64,000 nt of DNA from Priestia megaterium NBRC 15308 = ATCC 14581 (GTDB lineage: Bacteria > Bacillota > Bacilli > Bacillales > Bacillaceae_H). Numbering within the stretch: position 1 is the first letter of the stretch; the number at the start of each line of letters is the position of its first letter. The translations under genes and the position numbers were made by a program. The DNA lies in assembly GCF_000832985.1 (NCBI RefSeq), contig NZ_CP009920.1, forward strand, positions 1,860,001 to 1,924,000, given 5' to 3'. This document shows positions 43,208 to 53,214 of the stretch, one piece after another. The notes under the pieces are model-generated. The model was not told the origin of the DNA. It saw nothing but the letters and a program-made list of their open reading frames with translations, and made no database searches.

Positions 43208-46082
43208 AACGAGTTAATGCCTCTGCTTTTTCAACTTTCTTCTCCATACGCTTACGGTCACGTTCTAAAATTGGCTTCAAATAATGACCCGTATAGGATT
43301 CTTTTACTTTTGCCACTTCTTCTGGCGTACCCATAGCCACAATTTGTCCGCCTTTATCTCCACCTTCAGGCCCTAAATCAAGCAGGTAATCAGCAGCTTT
43401 AATGACGTCTAAATTATGTTCGATCACTAGAACTGTATCTCCATTTTCAACTAAACGCTGGAGCACTTTTAATAATCGTGCAATATCATCGACATGAAGA
43501 CCGGTAGTCGGTTCGTCTAAAATGTACAGCGTTCTTCCTGTTGAGCGGCGGTGAAGCTCTGAGGCTAACTTTACACGCTGTGCCTCTCCACCGGATAAAG
43601 TAGTAGCCGGCTGTCCAAGCGTGATATAGCCAAGTCCTACATCGTAAATTGTCTGCAGCTTCCGCTTAATCTTTGGAATGTTTTCAAAGAAGTGAAGCGC
43701 GTCTTCAACGGTCATATCCAACACATCTGAAATGTTTTGATCTTTGTATTTCACTTCTAAAGTTTCACGGTTATATCGTTTGCCGTGGCAGACTTCACAA
43801 GGGACGTATACATCTGGCAAGAAATGCATTTCAATTTTGATAATACCGTCTCCTCGACAAGCTTCACAGCGGCCGCCTTTCACGTTAAAGCTAAAACGGC
43901 CTTTTTTATATCCGCGCACTTTTGCTTCGTTTGTTTGGGCAAATACATCTCGAATGTCATCGAATACACCTGTATACGTTGCAGGGTTCGAACGAGGCGT
44001 ACGGCCTATGGGAGACTGATCAATATCAATGACTTTATCTAAGTGTTCAATGCCTTTGATTTCTTTATGTTCTCCTGCTTTGCTTTTTGCTTTATGCAGC
44101 TTTTGCGCCAATGATTTATGAAGGATATCATTTACCAACGTACTCTTACCTGATCCGGATACACCTGTAACAGCCGTGAACATACCTAACGGAAGCTTTG
44201 CTTTTACATTTTTTAAATTGTTTTCTTTTGCTCCTATAATTTCAATCATTCGATCTTTATCTATTGACCGTCTTTCCGCTGGAAGAGGAATAAACTTCTC
44301 TCCTGATAGATATTGACCCGTTAAAGAGTTTTCATCCTCCATCACTTCCTGAGGCGTACCTTGAGAAACAACAGCACCCCCGTGTACTCCGGCTCCTGGT
44401 CCGATATCAATTAAATAATCAGCTGCCATCATCGTATCTTCGTCATGTTCTACAACAATCAACGTATTTCCAATATCGCGCATATCTTGCATCGTGCGAA
44501 TTAAGCGATCATTGTCACGCTGATGAAGACCGATAGAAGGTTCATCTAAAATATAAAGAACCCCCGTCAAGCGAGAACCAATTTGAGTAGCTAAACGGAT
44601 CCGCTGTGCTTCTCCTCCTGAGAGAGTTCCAGCAGAGCGGTTTAATGTTAAGTAATCAAGTCCCACGTTAATAAGAAAGCTTAGACGCTCACGAATTTCA
44701 CGCAGTATCATATCCGCAATCTTCATGTCTTTTTCAGATAGGCTGAGACTTTCAAAAAAATCATATGCTTCTTTTACTGAGAAGCGGGTTGTATCTCCTA
44801 TATGCTTTTCGTCAATGAGCACCGCTAAGCTTTCCCGTTTCAAGCGATTTCCTTTACATTTTGGACAAGCTTGCTGAGCCATGTACTTTTCCATTTGCTC
44901 ACGGATATAATCTGAACTTGTTTCATGATAACGGCGCTCTACATTCCGAAGCACGCCTTCAAATTCGATATGATTTTCTCTTACTTGGCCAAAATCATTT
45001 TCATAGCGAAAGTAAATTTTTTCTTTACCGCTGCCATATAATACTTTATCAAATAAATGTTCCGGGATATCTCGCACCGGCACGTCCATATCGATGCCGT
45101 AATGTGTACATACGGCTTCAAGCAGCTGCGGATAGTATTGAGAACTTGTTGGCTCCCAAGGTGCAATTGCGTGCTGACGAAGCGTTAAGTCATAGTTAGG
45201 AATAACTAAATCTTTATCCACTTCTAATTTCGTGCCTAACCCGTCACAAGTTGGACACGCCCCGTACGGACTATTAAATGAAAACATGCGGGGCTCAAGC
45301 TCTCCAATGGAGAAACCACATTTTGGGCAAGCATGATGCTCACTAAAAAGCAGTTCTTCTTCACCTATCACATCAATAATTACTTTCCCTTCTCCAAGGC
45401 GAAGAGCTGATTCCAAAGAGTCCGACAAACGAGCGGCTACACCTTCTTTTACAACAACGCGATCAATCACTACTTCAATGGAGTGCTTTTTGTTTTTTTC
45501 CAGTTCAATTTCTTCTGTTATTTCACGCATTTCTCCGTCTACTCGAATGCGAACGTACCCTTCCTTTTTAATATCTTCTAACACTTTTACGTGGGTGCCT
45601 TTTCGGCCAGATACCACAGGTGCCAGTACTTGAAGCTTTGTGCGTTCAGGGTACTCTAAAATTCTATCTACCATTTGCTCAATCGTTTGAGATGTAATTT
45701 CGATTCCATGATTAGGACAAATCGGCTTTCCTACACGAGCAAACAAAAGGCGCAAATAGTCATAGATTTCCGTCACAGTTCCGACGGTTGAACGAGGGTT
45801 TCTGCTCGTTGTTTTTTGGTCGATTGAAATAGCAGGCGACAATCCTTCGATTGAATCTACATCCGGCTTATCCATTTGACCTAAAAACTGTCTTGCATAT
45901 GCCGAAAGCGACTCGACATAACGTCTTTGTCCTTCTGCATAGATTGTATCGAATGCCAAAGAAGATTTACCAGAACCTGATAACCCTGTTAATACCACTA
46001 ATTTGTCTCGTGGGATTTCAATATCGATATTTTGCAAATTGTGGGCTCGTGCACCTTTTACCACGATTTTTTCCATCGCCAT
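43206..46082 (-). CDS. uvrA: Excinuclease ABC subunit UvrA
   Basis: DNA damage sensor of nucleotide excision repair; a dimeric ABC ATPase that loads UvrB. The 958-residue protein has two ABC modules: Walker [11 protein letters not shown] near residue 32 and [10 protein letters not shown] near 640, signatures [12 protein letters not shown] and [12 protein letters not shown], and zinc-finger cysteines ([25 protein letters not shown]). It lies six bases after uvrB and shares its transcript and damage control. Confidence 0.98.
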   Translation of the reverse strand: MAMEKIVVKGARAHNLQNIDIEIPRDKLVVLTGLSGSGKSSLAFDTIYAEGQRRYVESLSAYARQFLGQMDKPDVDSIEGLSPAISIDQKTTSRNPRSTVGTVTEIYDYLRLLFARVGKPICPNHGIEITSQTIEQMVDRILEYPERTKLQVLAPVVSGRKGTHVKVLEDIKKEGYVRIRVDGEMREITEEIELEKNKKHSIEVVIDRVVVKEGVAARLSDSLESALRLGEGKVIIDVIGEEELLFSEHHACPKCGFSIGELEPRMFSFNSPYGACPTCDGLGTKLEVDKDLVIPNYDLTLRQHAIAPWEPTSSQYYPQLLEAVCTHYGIDMDVPVRDIPEHLFDKVLYGSGKEKIYFRYENDFGQVRENHIEFEGVLRNVERRYHETSSDYIREQMEKYMAQQACPKCKGNRLKRESLAVLIDEKHIGDTTRFSVKEAYDFFESLSLSEKDMKIADMILREIRERLSFLINVGLDYLTLNRSAGTLSGGEAQRIRLATQIGSRLTGVLYILDEPSIGLHQRDNDRLIRTMQDMRDIGNTLIVVEHDEDTMMAADYLIDIGPGAGVHGGAVVSQGTPQEVMEDENSLTGQYLSGEKFIPLPAERRSIDKDRMIEIIGAKENNLKNVKAKLPLGMFTAVTGVSGSGKSTLVNDILHKSLAQKLHKAKSKAGEHKEIKGIEHLDKVIDIDQSPIGRTPRSNPATYTGVFDDIRDVFAQTNEAKVRGYKKGRFSFNVKGGRCEACRGDGIIKIEMHFLPDVYVPCEVCHGKRYNRETLEVKYKDQNISDVLDMTVEDALHFFENIPKIKRKLQTIYDVGLGYITLGQPATTLSGGEAQRVKLASELHRRSTGRTLYILDEPTTGLHVDDIARLLKVLQRLVENGDTVLVIEHNLDVIKAADYLLDLGPEGGDKGGQIVAMGTPEEVAKVKESYTGHYLKPILERDRKRMEKKVEKAEALTR

Positions 46083-46088
46083 GTTTTA

Positions 46089-48068
46089 TCACCCTTCCGC
46101 TTTTAATTCTAGAATCAAGTCACGAAGCTCAGCTGCGCGTTCAAAGTTAAGCGCTTTGGCTGCTTCTTTCATTTCTTGTTCCATTTCTTCTACGAGCTTT
46201 GCTTTTTCTTTTTTGTTGAGCTTATCAAATGCCGGTGCTTCTTCATACGTTTCTGTATCTTCTGCTACTACTGTTGCACGAATTGAGCCTCGAACTTCTT
46301 TTTGAATCGTTGTCGGTGTAATACCATGCTCTTCATTGTAAGCTTCTTGAATACTTCTACGACGCTTGGTCTCATTGATAGCAATGTCCATGGAGTTTGT
46401 GATGCGATCTGCATACATAATGACATGTCCATTAGCATTTCGTGCAGCACGTCCGATGGTTTGAATAAGCGATCGTTCTGAACGTAAGAATCCTTCTTTG
46501 TCGGCATCTAATATGGTTACTAACGAAACCTCCGGAATATCTAAACCTTCACGAAGTAAGTTAATTCCTACAAGCACATCATATTTTCCAAGCCGCAGCT
46601 CTCGGATAATTTCAATACGCTCGAGCGTCTTCACCTCAGAGTGAAGATATTGAACTTTAATGCCAATTTCTTTTAAGTAGTTCGTTAAATCCTCAGACAT
46701 TTTCTTTGTTAACGTCGTAACGAGCACTCGTTCATTTCGCTTAATCCGATCATGAATTTCTCCAATTAAATCATCAATCTGTCCTTCAATTGGTCGAACT
46801 TCAATATTTGGATCCAATAATCCCGTTGGACGGATAATTTGTTCAATCACATCAGGTGCCTTCTCAAGTTCGTAAGGACCTGGTGTTGCAGAAACATGAA
46901 CAATTTGGTTAATATGCTGTTCAAATTCATCAAATTTAAGCGGGCGGTTATCTAATGCGGACGGCAAGCGGAAACCATGGTCTACTAACACTTGTTTACG
47001 TGCTTGGTCTCCATTGTACATTCCTCTAACTTGAGGAATCGTAACGTGTGATTCATCCACAACAAGAAGGAAATCTTCAGGGAAGAAGTCCAGCAGTGTA
47101 TAAGGTGTAGAACCAGCGGGACGAAGCGTTAAATGACGAGAGTAGTTCTCGATTCCCGAACAAAAGCCCATTTCTCTCATCATTTCTAGGTCGTAGCGCG
47201 TGCGCTGCTCCAAGCGCTGCGCTTCTAAAAGCTTGCCTGCTTCTTTTAGCTTCTCTAGCTGTTCTTCTAGTTCTTTTTCAATATTTTGAATGGCAACACG
47301 CATTTTTTCTTCTCTCGTGACAAAGTGAGATGCCGGGAAGATAGCTACATGTTCACGATCACCAATGATTTCTCCTGTTAGAGCGTCAACTTCTCGAATG
47401 CGGTCAATTTCATCGCCGAAAAACTCGACGCGAATACAGTGTTCATCTCGAGATACAGGGAAAATCTCCACAACATCACCGCGAACGCGAAACGTTCCGC
47501 GTTTAAAGTCAATATCATTTCTTTCGTACTGTACATCTACTAGCGTACGAAGCAGCTGATTACGCTCTTTCTCCATTCCTACTCGAAGAGATACGACCAT
47601 TTCTTTGTATTCTTCCGGAGACCCTAAGCCATAAATACAGGATACGCTGGCAATAATAATGACATCTTTTCGTTCAAAAAGAGAAGAAGTTGCCGAGTGA
47701 CGAAGTTTATCAATTTCATCATTAATGCTTGCATCTTTTTCAATAAATGTATCTGTTTGAGGTACATAGGCTTCAGGCTGATAGTAATCATAGTAACTGA
47801 CAAAGTATTCGACTGCATTATTAGGAAAAAACTCTTTAAACTCACTGTACAATTGACCAGCAAGCGTTTTGTTATGAGCCATAATTAATGTCGGCTTATT
47901 TATTTCCTTAATAACATTAGACATGGTGAAGGTTTTTCCCGTTCCTGTAGCACCTAATAAAACTTGATGCTGCTTACCTTCTTTAATTCCTTTCACAATC
48001 TTTTCAATTGCCTTTGGCTGATCACCTTGCGGTTGATATGGGGATACTAATTCAAACTGATCTTTCAA
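46089..48068 (-). CDS. uvrB: Excinuclease ABC subunit UvrB
   Basis: Helicase-like subunit that verifies damage and recruits UvrC. The 659-residue protein has Walker [11 protein letters not shown] (residues 39-48), the beta-hairpin between [10 protein letters not shown] and the downstream block, DEAD-like DESH, the helicase motif QTIGRAARN and a C-terminal UVR coiled-coil ([18 protein letters not shown]). It is the first gene of the uvrBA operon, with a LexA-like box about 70 bases upstream. Confidence 0.98.
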   Translation of the reverse strand: MKDQFELVSPYQPQGDQPKAIEKIVKGIKEGKQHQVLLGATGTGKTFTMSNVIKEINKPTLIMAHNKTLAGQLYSEFKEFFPNNAVEYFVSYYDYYQPEAYVPQTDTFIEKDASINDEIDKLRHSATSSLFERKDVIIIASVSCIYGLGSPEEYKEMVVSLRVGMEKERNQLLRTLVDVQYERNDIDFKRGTFRVRGDVVEIFPVSRDEHCIRVEFFGDEIDRIREVDALTGEIIGDREHVAIFPASHFVTREEKMRVAIQNIEKELEEQLEKLKEAGKLLEAQRLEQRTRYDLEMMREMGFCSGIENYSRHLTLRPAGSTPYTLLDFFPEDFLLVVDESHVTIPQVRGMYNGDQARKQVLVDHGFRLPSALDNRPLKFDEFEQHINQIVHVSATPGPYELEKAPDVIEQIIRPTGLLDPNIEVRPIEGQIDDLIGEIHDRIKRNERVLVTTLTKKMSEDLTNYLKEIGIKVQYLHSEVKTLERIEIIRELRLGKYDVLVGINLLREGLDIPEVSLVTILDADKEGFLRSERSLIQTIGRAARNANGHVIMYADRITNSMDIAINETKRRRSIQEAYNEEHGITPTTIQKEVRGSIRATVVAEDTETYEEAPAFDKLNKKEKAKLVEEMEQEMKEAAKALNFERAAELRDLILELKAEG

Positions 48069-48404
48069 ATGAAGGCCTCCGTTTCCATTTTCTTGTTTTA
48101 TCTATTTTTTATTACGATATGTAAAAACCGAAAACACGAACTGATATTCGTATTTTATCACTTTATACTCATAAATGAAACTAATCAGTATTAATCTTAT
48201 ATAGTGTTTGTTTGTTTTTATTTTTTACCCTGTTACTTTATTACCCACTAAATTCTTATACTACCCTTTTCGAAGGAAATACAACTCTTTGGATGAAAGC
48301 AATAAAAGAAAGTAAGCTGCATGATTGTTTGAAAAAAATAGGCTTTTGCGCCAATTTCTAAATTATGATACAGTATAAAAAATATGTACTGAGAGGGGTT
48401 TAGT
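48069..48404. other. Divergent regulatory region between uvrB and the AAA+ regulator
   Basis: This 336-base stretch has no gene that I can see. It holds the uvrB promoter area with the LexA-like box (48137-48150) and, on the plus strand, the promoter of the regulator gene, with TATGAT near 48365 as a possible -10. I found no -24/-12 element here. Confidence 0.5.
48137..48150 (-). promoter_or_regulatory. LexA/DinR box upstream of uvrB
   Basis: CGAACTGATATTCG matches the Gram-positive SOS box CGAAC-N4-GTTCG at all but one position. It overlaps the expected promoter region of uvrBA, consistent with SOS induction. Confidence 0.75.
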
Positions 48405-50066
48405 ATGGCAAGCGTTGATCAAGTTCTTATAAATAACTCCTTTATAACAGTTGAAGAATCAACTTCTTTAGCTAAAGTGACATCTGAACTTTCCAACTAC
48501 GACTTCGTTGTAGTCACAGCAAGTACCTTTTATGTAATACAAAAAGATGAACGATACCTTTTAACAGGTCATGACGAGGCATCGTCCATAAAAAAAGTAA
48601 TAGCGGATACAAATTGGCCTTCATCTTCTACTTCTACGTTAGCCAATTTACAAGCCAACACAAACTGGAACAGACCAGTCCTCATTCAAGCAGAAAACCA
48701 AGAAACCACAATAGGACTTGTAACACCTTCACAGTGGATTACACATTTGCAGAGCCAAAATGAGATATTAGCTTCCTATTTTGATACATTGGCAGAAACC
48801 ATTAATGATGCAGTGACAGCGGTCGATAATGAAGGAAATGTAATCTTGTGGAATACTGCTGCGGAACATACGTATAAGATTCAGAGAGATGATATTATGG
48901 GGAGAAAAATCGGAGAGCATTTCAAAGATGAATCCATCATTCTACATACGATTCTAAATGAAGGGCGTCCTGTGCGCGGAACGTATCATCGTCCTAATGA
49001 ACAAACTCACGTGCTCATCAATGCATCTCCTATTATAAGAAATAACCGAGTCATAGGTGGAGTCGCAACCGAACATGACATTACCAATATTGTACGATTA
49101 AATGAAGAAATTGATGTGTCTCTTCTCATTCCAAAAGATAATCCATTTTCTTCTTTCGCGGGTATCAGTCCTGAAATTAAGCAAGCCGTTGACATTGCCA
49201 AAAAAGTGGCATCTACAGATATGCCTATTTTATTAACAGGAGAACCTGGTTCTGGGAAAGAAATGCTGGCTCAGGCCATTCACTACGGCGGATCCAAACA
49301 TAAAGAACCTTTTTTATCTTTAAACTGCGCGACTATTCCATCGGGACTCTTGGAAATTGAGCTCTTTGGTCATCAAAAAGATGTCTTTTCAGAAGATCCA
49401 ACAACCATTGCAGGAAAACTCGAGCAGGCTCATAACGGGACGCTATTTATTGAAGAAATTGATAAAATGCCTCTTGAAATTCAAGTTAAGTTTCTCCGTT
49501 ACTTGGAAGAACGATCCTTTTATCACGTTGGAGGCACGGAAGAAATTCAAGTTCAAACCCGAATTGTAGCCTCTACCACGACGCCTTTGGAAGAGTTGCT
49601 AAAAGCCGGTGAATTCCATGAAAACCTTTACTATTTGCTGACCGTCATTAATATTATCATTCCGCCGCTTCGAGACCATAAAGAAGACATTGAAGCATTA
49701 ACTCAGCAATTTGTACAGGAATTTAGTAAAAAGTATAAAAAGAAGGCTCCTTTCATCAGCTCTGAAGTTCTCGAAGCCTTTATGCAATACGATTGGCCAG
49801 GCAATATTCGCGAGCTGAGAAATACGATTGAACGAATGACTTTTCTAAGTGATCAGTCGTTGATTACCCTTACGCACCTTCCTGACAACCTGAAGGATGC
49901 AAGTTCTTTCACAGAAGTTCAAAAAGAAGAAGATTCTCTCCAAGAAGCTAGGCTAATAGAAGAGACTCTTCAAAAAACCTATGGAAACAAAAGTGCAGCA
50001 GCGGATCTGCTTGGCATTTCACGCGGCACCCTTTACAACAAAATCAAAGAATATGGATTAAACTAA
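48405..50066 (+). CDS. PAS-AAA+-Fis regulator with degenerate sigma-54 contact loop, probable proline catabolism regulator
   Basis: A 553-residue protein: an N-terminal domain (1-120), a PAS domain (about 124-230), an AAA+ domain of the sigma-54 activator family (about 248-480) and a Fis-type HTH (525-550). Walker A GEPGSGKE (279-286) is intact. The GAFTGA loop is replaced by DVFSED (326-331), the Walker B Asp is Glu350, and the two arginine fingers (PspF R162 and R168) are His405 and Leu411. Such changes should prevent sigma-54 remodelling. Convergent with the proline genes, which it may control at a sigma-A promoter. Effector unknown. Confidence 0.85.
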   Translation: MASVDQVLINNSFITVEESTSLAKVTSELSNYDFVVVTASTFYVIQKDERYLLTGHDEASSIKKVIADTNWPSSSTSTLANLQANTNWNRPVLIQAENQETTIGLVTPSQWITHLQSQNEILASYFDTLAETINDAVTAVDNEGNVILWNTAAEHTYKIQRDDIMGRKIGEHFKDESIILHTILNEGRPVRGTYHRPNEQTHVLINASPIIRNNRVIGGVATEHDITNIVRLNEEIDVSLLIPKDNPFSSFAGISPEIKQAVDIAKKVASTDMPILLTGEPGSGKEMLAQAIHYGGSKHKEPFLSLNCATIPSGLLEIELFGHQKDVFSEDPTTIAGKLEQAHNGTLFIEEIDKMPLEIQVKFLRYLEERSFYHVGGTEEIQVQTRIVASTTTPLEELLKAGEFHENLYYLLTVINIIIPPLRDHKEDIEALTQQFVQEFSKKYKKKAPFISSEVLEAFMQYDWPGNIRELRNTIERMTFLSDQSLITLTHLPDNLKDASSFTEVQKEEDSLQEARLIEETLQKTYGNKSAAADLLGISRGTLYNKIKEYGLN

Positions 50067-50117
50067 TCAAAAAATTCGACACGAAGCCAAAGATGCTTCG
50101 TGTCGAATTTTTTGATT
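50065..50117. terminator. Bidirectional terminator between the regulator and P5C dehydrogenase genes
   Basis: A perfect 23-bp stem (50065-50087 with 50095-50117, 7-base loop) with A/T runs in both arms serves the convergent genes on both sides. Confidence 0.92.
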
Positions 50118-50132
50118 TCCTATAGACTGAAC

Positions 50133-51704
50133 TTATTTCTGTTTTCTCGCTGTCATCTTCCCTTGTGTAAATAATAGAAGATAATCATACCCTCCGGCTT
50201 TCGAGTCCGTTCCGGACATATTAAAACCGCCAAAAGGATGAACACCAACTAATGCTCCTGTACATTTTTTGTTAATATATAAGTTACCGCAGTGCATGGT
50301 AGCTAACGCCCTTTGAATTCTCTCTTCGGTTTCAGAGAAAAAGGCTCCCGTCAAACCGTAATCAGTTTCATTGTAAATCTCAATGGCTTCTTCCCAGTTA
50401 GCTGCTTTTGTCAACGCAAGGACCGGTCCAAAAATCTCTTCTTGCATAATTCGTGCTTTTGAATCCACATCTTTGAATACTGTAGGTTCTACATAATAGC
50501 CATTTCCGGGAGCTTTAGCTCCCCCGGCAATAAGCTTCCCTTCTTCTTTGCCAATTTCAATGTAGGCCAATACTTTTTCATACGCTTTTTGATCAATAAC
50601 AGGTCCCATAGAAGGGTTGTCTTCAGGCAGTCCGACGGTTAATTCTTTTGTTAATGCGGCTACCTTTTGGGCAACCTCTTCATAAACAGATTCTACAATA
50701 ATCGCTCGAGAGCCAGCGGAACACTTTTGGCCTTGAAATCCAAACGCAGATGCTACGATCGCTTGCGCTGCCGCGTCTAAGTCTGCCGTTTCATCTACTA
50801 CAACGCCATCTTTTCCTCCCATTTCAGCAATGACGCGTTTCAGCCAAATTTGTCCAGACTGTACTTTTGAAGCACGTTCATAAATGCGACATCCTACTTC
50901 TCTTGATCCCGTAAAAGAAATAAAACGAGTTTGAGGATGTTCGACTAAATATTCTCCAACTTCTATGCCATCTCCAGGGATAAAATTTAGAACACCAGAC
51001 GGAAGACCGACTTCCTCCATTAATTGAACAAATTTCGCAGCAATAACCGGTGCAGAATCAGCTGGCTTTAAAATAACCGCATTTCCAGATACAATTCCAG
51101 CTACAGTCGTTCCAGCCATAATGGCAAGCGGAAAATTAAAAGGTGAAATGACTACTCCTACTCCTAAAGGAATATACGTCATCTCTGTTGTTTCACCTTC
51201 TACCGGCGTTAAAGGCCGATGCTCATTCGTTTCACTTAAACGAATCATTTCTCGCGCATAAAATTCCATAAAGTCAATAGCTTCCGCGGTATCCGCATCA
51301 GCTTCTGCCCAGTTTTTCCCCACTTCATAAACGAGCATGGCAGAAAATTCATACTTTCTTTTTCTCATCAGCTCTGCTGCTTTGAATAAATAATCAGCAC
51401 GTTCAGCAGGCGGGACGTGCTTCCATGATTGAAATGCTGCTGATGCTTCTTGCATTGCCTGCTCAGCATAAGCTTTAGTGCCACGGCTTACTCTCCCAAT
51501 CACTTCATCTACTTTTCCCGGGTTCGTAGAGACAATCACTTCTTCTGTTGAGATTTTATCCTTTCCAATCGTGAGAGGATATGTTTGTCCCAATTCTTTT
51601 TTCACTTTCATTAACGCCGCTTGCATCGCTTGTTTATTCTCTTCTAACGAAAAATCAGTAAACGGTTCATTTTTAAAAACTGAGATTTTTGTACTTACTG
51701 TCAT
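50133..51704 (-). CDS. rocA: 1-pyrroline-5-carboxylate dehydrogenase
   Basis: NAD+-dependent aldehyde dehydrogenase that oxidises glutamate semialdehyde/P5C to glutamate, the second step of proline catabolism. The 523-residue protein has the NAD motif FTGSREVG, the catalytic Glu in IAEMGGKDG and the catalytic Cys in GFQGQKCSAGS (about residue 330). Length fits the PruA/RocA group. It is downstream of the proline dehydrogenase gene, 28 bases away. The role in proline rather than arginine breakdown is inferred from this pairing. Confidence 0.95.
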   Translation of the reverse strand: MTVSTKISVFKNEPFTDFSLEENKQAMQAALMKVKKELGQTYPLTIGKDKISTEEVIVSTNPGKVDEVIGRVSRGTKAYAEQAMQEASAAFQSWKHVPPAERADYLFKAAELMRKRKYEFSAMLVYEVGKNWAEADADTAEAIDFMEFYAREMIRLSETNEHRPLTPVEGETTEMTYIPLGVGVVISPFNFPLAIMAGTTVAGIVSGNAVILKPADSAPVIAAKFVQLMEEVGLPSGVLNFIPGDGIEVGEYLVEHPQTRFISFTGSREVGCRIYERASKVQSGQIWLKRVIAEMGGKDGVVVDETADLDAAAQAIVASAFGFQGQKCSAGSRAIIVESVYEEVAQKVAALTKELTVGLPEDNPSMGPVIDQKAYEKVLAYIEIGKEEGKLIAGGAKAPGNGYYVEPTVFKDVDSKARIMQEEIFGPVLALTKAANWEEAIEIYNETDYGLTGAFFSETEERIQRALATMHCGNLYINKKCTGALVGVHPFGGFNMSGTDSKAGGYDYLLLFTQGKMTARKQK

Positions 51705-51731
51705 TTCAACCAGTCCCCTTTAATTAGAAAT

Positions 51732-52646
51732 TTATTTCGCGAAGTTTTTCAGCACGAACCATACGTTGGCGGGACGTTCGGCTAGGCGTCTCATGAAATA
51801 CCCAAACCAATCAATGCCGTAAGGAACATAAACCCTGACTTTATATCCTTCTTTTACTAGACGGTCCTGCAGCTCTACGCAAATTCCATAAAGCATTTGG
51901 AACTCAAATTGGTCATTTGAAATACCATTTTCTCTTACTAATCGTTTTGTGTACTGAATCATTTCTTCATCATGACTTGCTACAGCTGTATAGTGACCAT
52001 TTAATAAATGCATTTTAATGATTTTTTTATAGTTTTCATCTACGTCTTTCTTTTCTGGAAATGATACTTCTGGTGATTCTTTATAAGCTCCTTTTACTAG
52101 ACGTAAATTAGCTTGATATTGATGTAAGTCATTCATATCTTGTTCTGTACGATAAAGATACGCTTGAATCACAATTCCAACATTATCAAATTCTTTGCGT
52201 AATTCTTTATACATATCAAGGGAGATTTGGCAGTGCAAGTAGTCTTCCATATCAATTCGAACAAAAATATTATTCATTCTGGCCGTGTGTAGAATTCTGC
52301 GCATATTTTCCATACAAAGCTCTTTGCTAATATCCAATCCTAAAGAAGTCATCTTTAATGATAAATTTGATTGAACGCCCGATTCTGCAATGGCTTCTAG
52401 TGTCTGAATGCACATGGCAGTAGACAACCTGGCTTCCTCTTCTGTAAAAACAAATTCTCCTAAATGATCAAGTGTAACAACTTTTCCATTATTGTTAAGC
52501 TCCTTAGATGTTTGAATTGCTGATTCGGTTGAGTCTCCAGCAACAAAACGAGCTGCCCCCATCCTCAATCCATACTTTTTAGCTAATTTGTTCATTGAAT
52601 GATTTTTGCCAAGCGACTGAAACATCGTTCTCATTAATACTTCCAT
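51732..52646 (-). CDS. putB: Proline dehydrogenase
   Basis: FAD enzyme that oxidises proline to P5C at the membrane face, passing electrons to quinone. The 304-residue monofunctional protein matches B. subtilis PutB: SLKMTSLGLDI, the substrate/FAD blocks DMEDYLHC, QAYLYRTEQD and LRLVKGAYKE, and the conserved C-terminal YFMRRLAERP. I choose the ATG at 52646 with GGAGG ten bases ahead; a TTG just before it is also possible. It is the first gene of the two-gene proline operon. Confidence 0.95.
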   Translation of the reverse strand: MEVLMRTMFQSLGKNHSMNKLAKKYGLRMGAARFVAGDSTESAIQTSKELNNNGKVVTLDHLGEFVFTEEEARLSTAMCIQTLEAIAESGVQSNLSLKMTSLGLDISKELCMENMRRILHTARMNNIFVRIDMEDYLHCQISLDMYKELRKEFDNVGIVIQAYLYRTEQDMNDLHQYQANLRLVKGAYKESPEVSFPEKKDVDENYKKIIKMHLLNGHYTAVASHDEEMIQYTKRLVRENGISNDQFEFQMLYGICVELQDRLVKEGYKVRVYVPYGIDWFGYFMRRLAERPANVWFVLKNFAK

Positions 52647-52963
52647 CAATCCTAAACCTCCTTTTATTTTTTAAAATTAAAAAAATAAACTAAATTTTCA
52701 GATTAATAATTTTATTTTTCTATACCCTCCTCACATTTCTGTACACTTATTTAAATAAATTTATACATAAGTGTTTAAAATATTTTACAAATAAACATAT
52801 TTGTCTAATTAATTTGATTATACTCGCTCATTAAATGAACCGAAACAATATTGTTATAAGTTCTAACTCACTTTTTTACACACAAAAGCTCTCCACGTTG
52901 TGCAGAGAGCTTTTGTGTACAGTTTAATAATAAGCGATTAACTTATCATCAAACCAACAATCT
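52647..52963 (-). promoter_or_regulatory. Control region of the proline operon
   Basis: This 317-base AT-rich stretch has no gene. It contains two inverted repeats: ACACTTAT/ATAAGTGT (52743-52750 and 52767-52774) and ACAAATA-AACA-TATTTGT (52787-52804). A TATAAT-like -10 is seen on the minus strand near 52817. I find no GG-N10-GC element of sigma-54 type. The dyads are candidate binding sites for the neighbouring Fis-type regulator. Confidence 0.45.
52880..52918. terminator. Bidirectional terminator near csbA
   Basis: A perfect 14-bp stem (52880-52893 with 52905-52918) has AAAA and TTTT within its arms. It probably ends csbA transcription. Confidence 0.75.
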
Positions 52964-53194
52964 TTATTTTCCAGCTGCTAGCATGCTTTTTGCATATATA
53001 AAACCGATGGCTGCTGAAAGTAAATCTATTAAAATAATAAGCGGATAATCTGCGTACCCTTTATATACAGAAACAGCTATCAACAAAAGCGTCAGCCCTG
53101 TGGCAACATATAAGTTATATGTTACTCTAGCAAACAGAACAAGCAATATGGCGGGTAGAAAAACTGCGGCAATCGTTTTGACTTCCACAAACAT
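52964..53194 (-). CDS. csbA: CsbA family membrane protein
   Basis: A 76-residue membrane protein with three or four hydrophobic segments, resembling B. subtilis CsbA, a sigma-B-controlled general stress protein (pattern LLVLFARVTYN then a KGYADYP motif and a C-terminal helix). The function is unknown. It lies 20 bases after minJ. I did not find a sigma-B promoter in the adjoining sequence, so it may depend on minJ transcription here. In B. subtilis uvrB follows directly; here the proline genes intervene. Confidence 0.85.
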   Translation of the reverse strand: MFVEVKTIAAVFLPAILLVLFARVTYNLYVATGLTLLLIAVSVYKGYADYPLIILIDLLSAAIGFIYAKSMLAAGK

Positions 53195-53214
53195 TTCTCC
53201 TTTTTATCCGTCTT

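Noticed and set aside
52647-52963. Sigma-54 promoter for the proline operon
   Set aside because: I looked for TGGCAC-N5-TTGC on the minus strand and found none.
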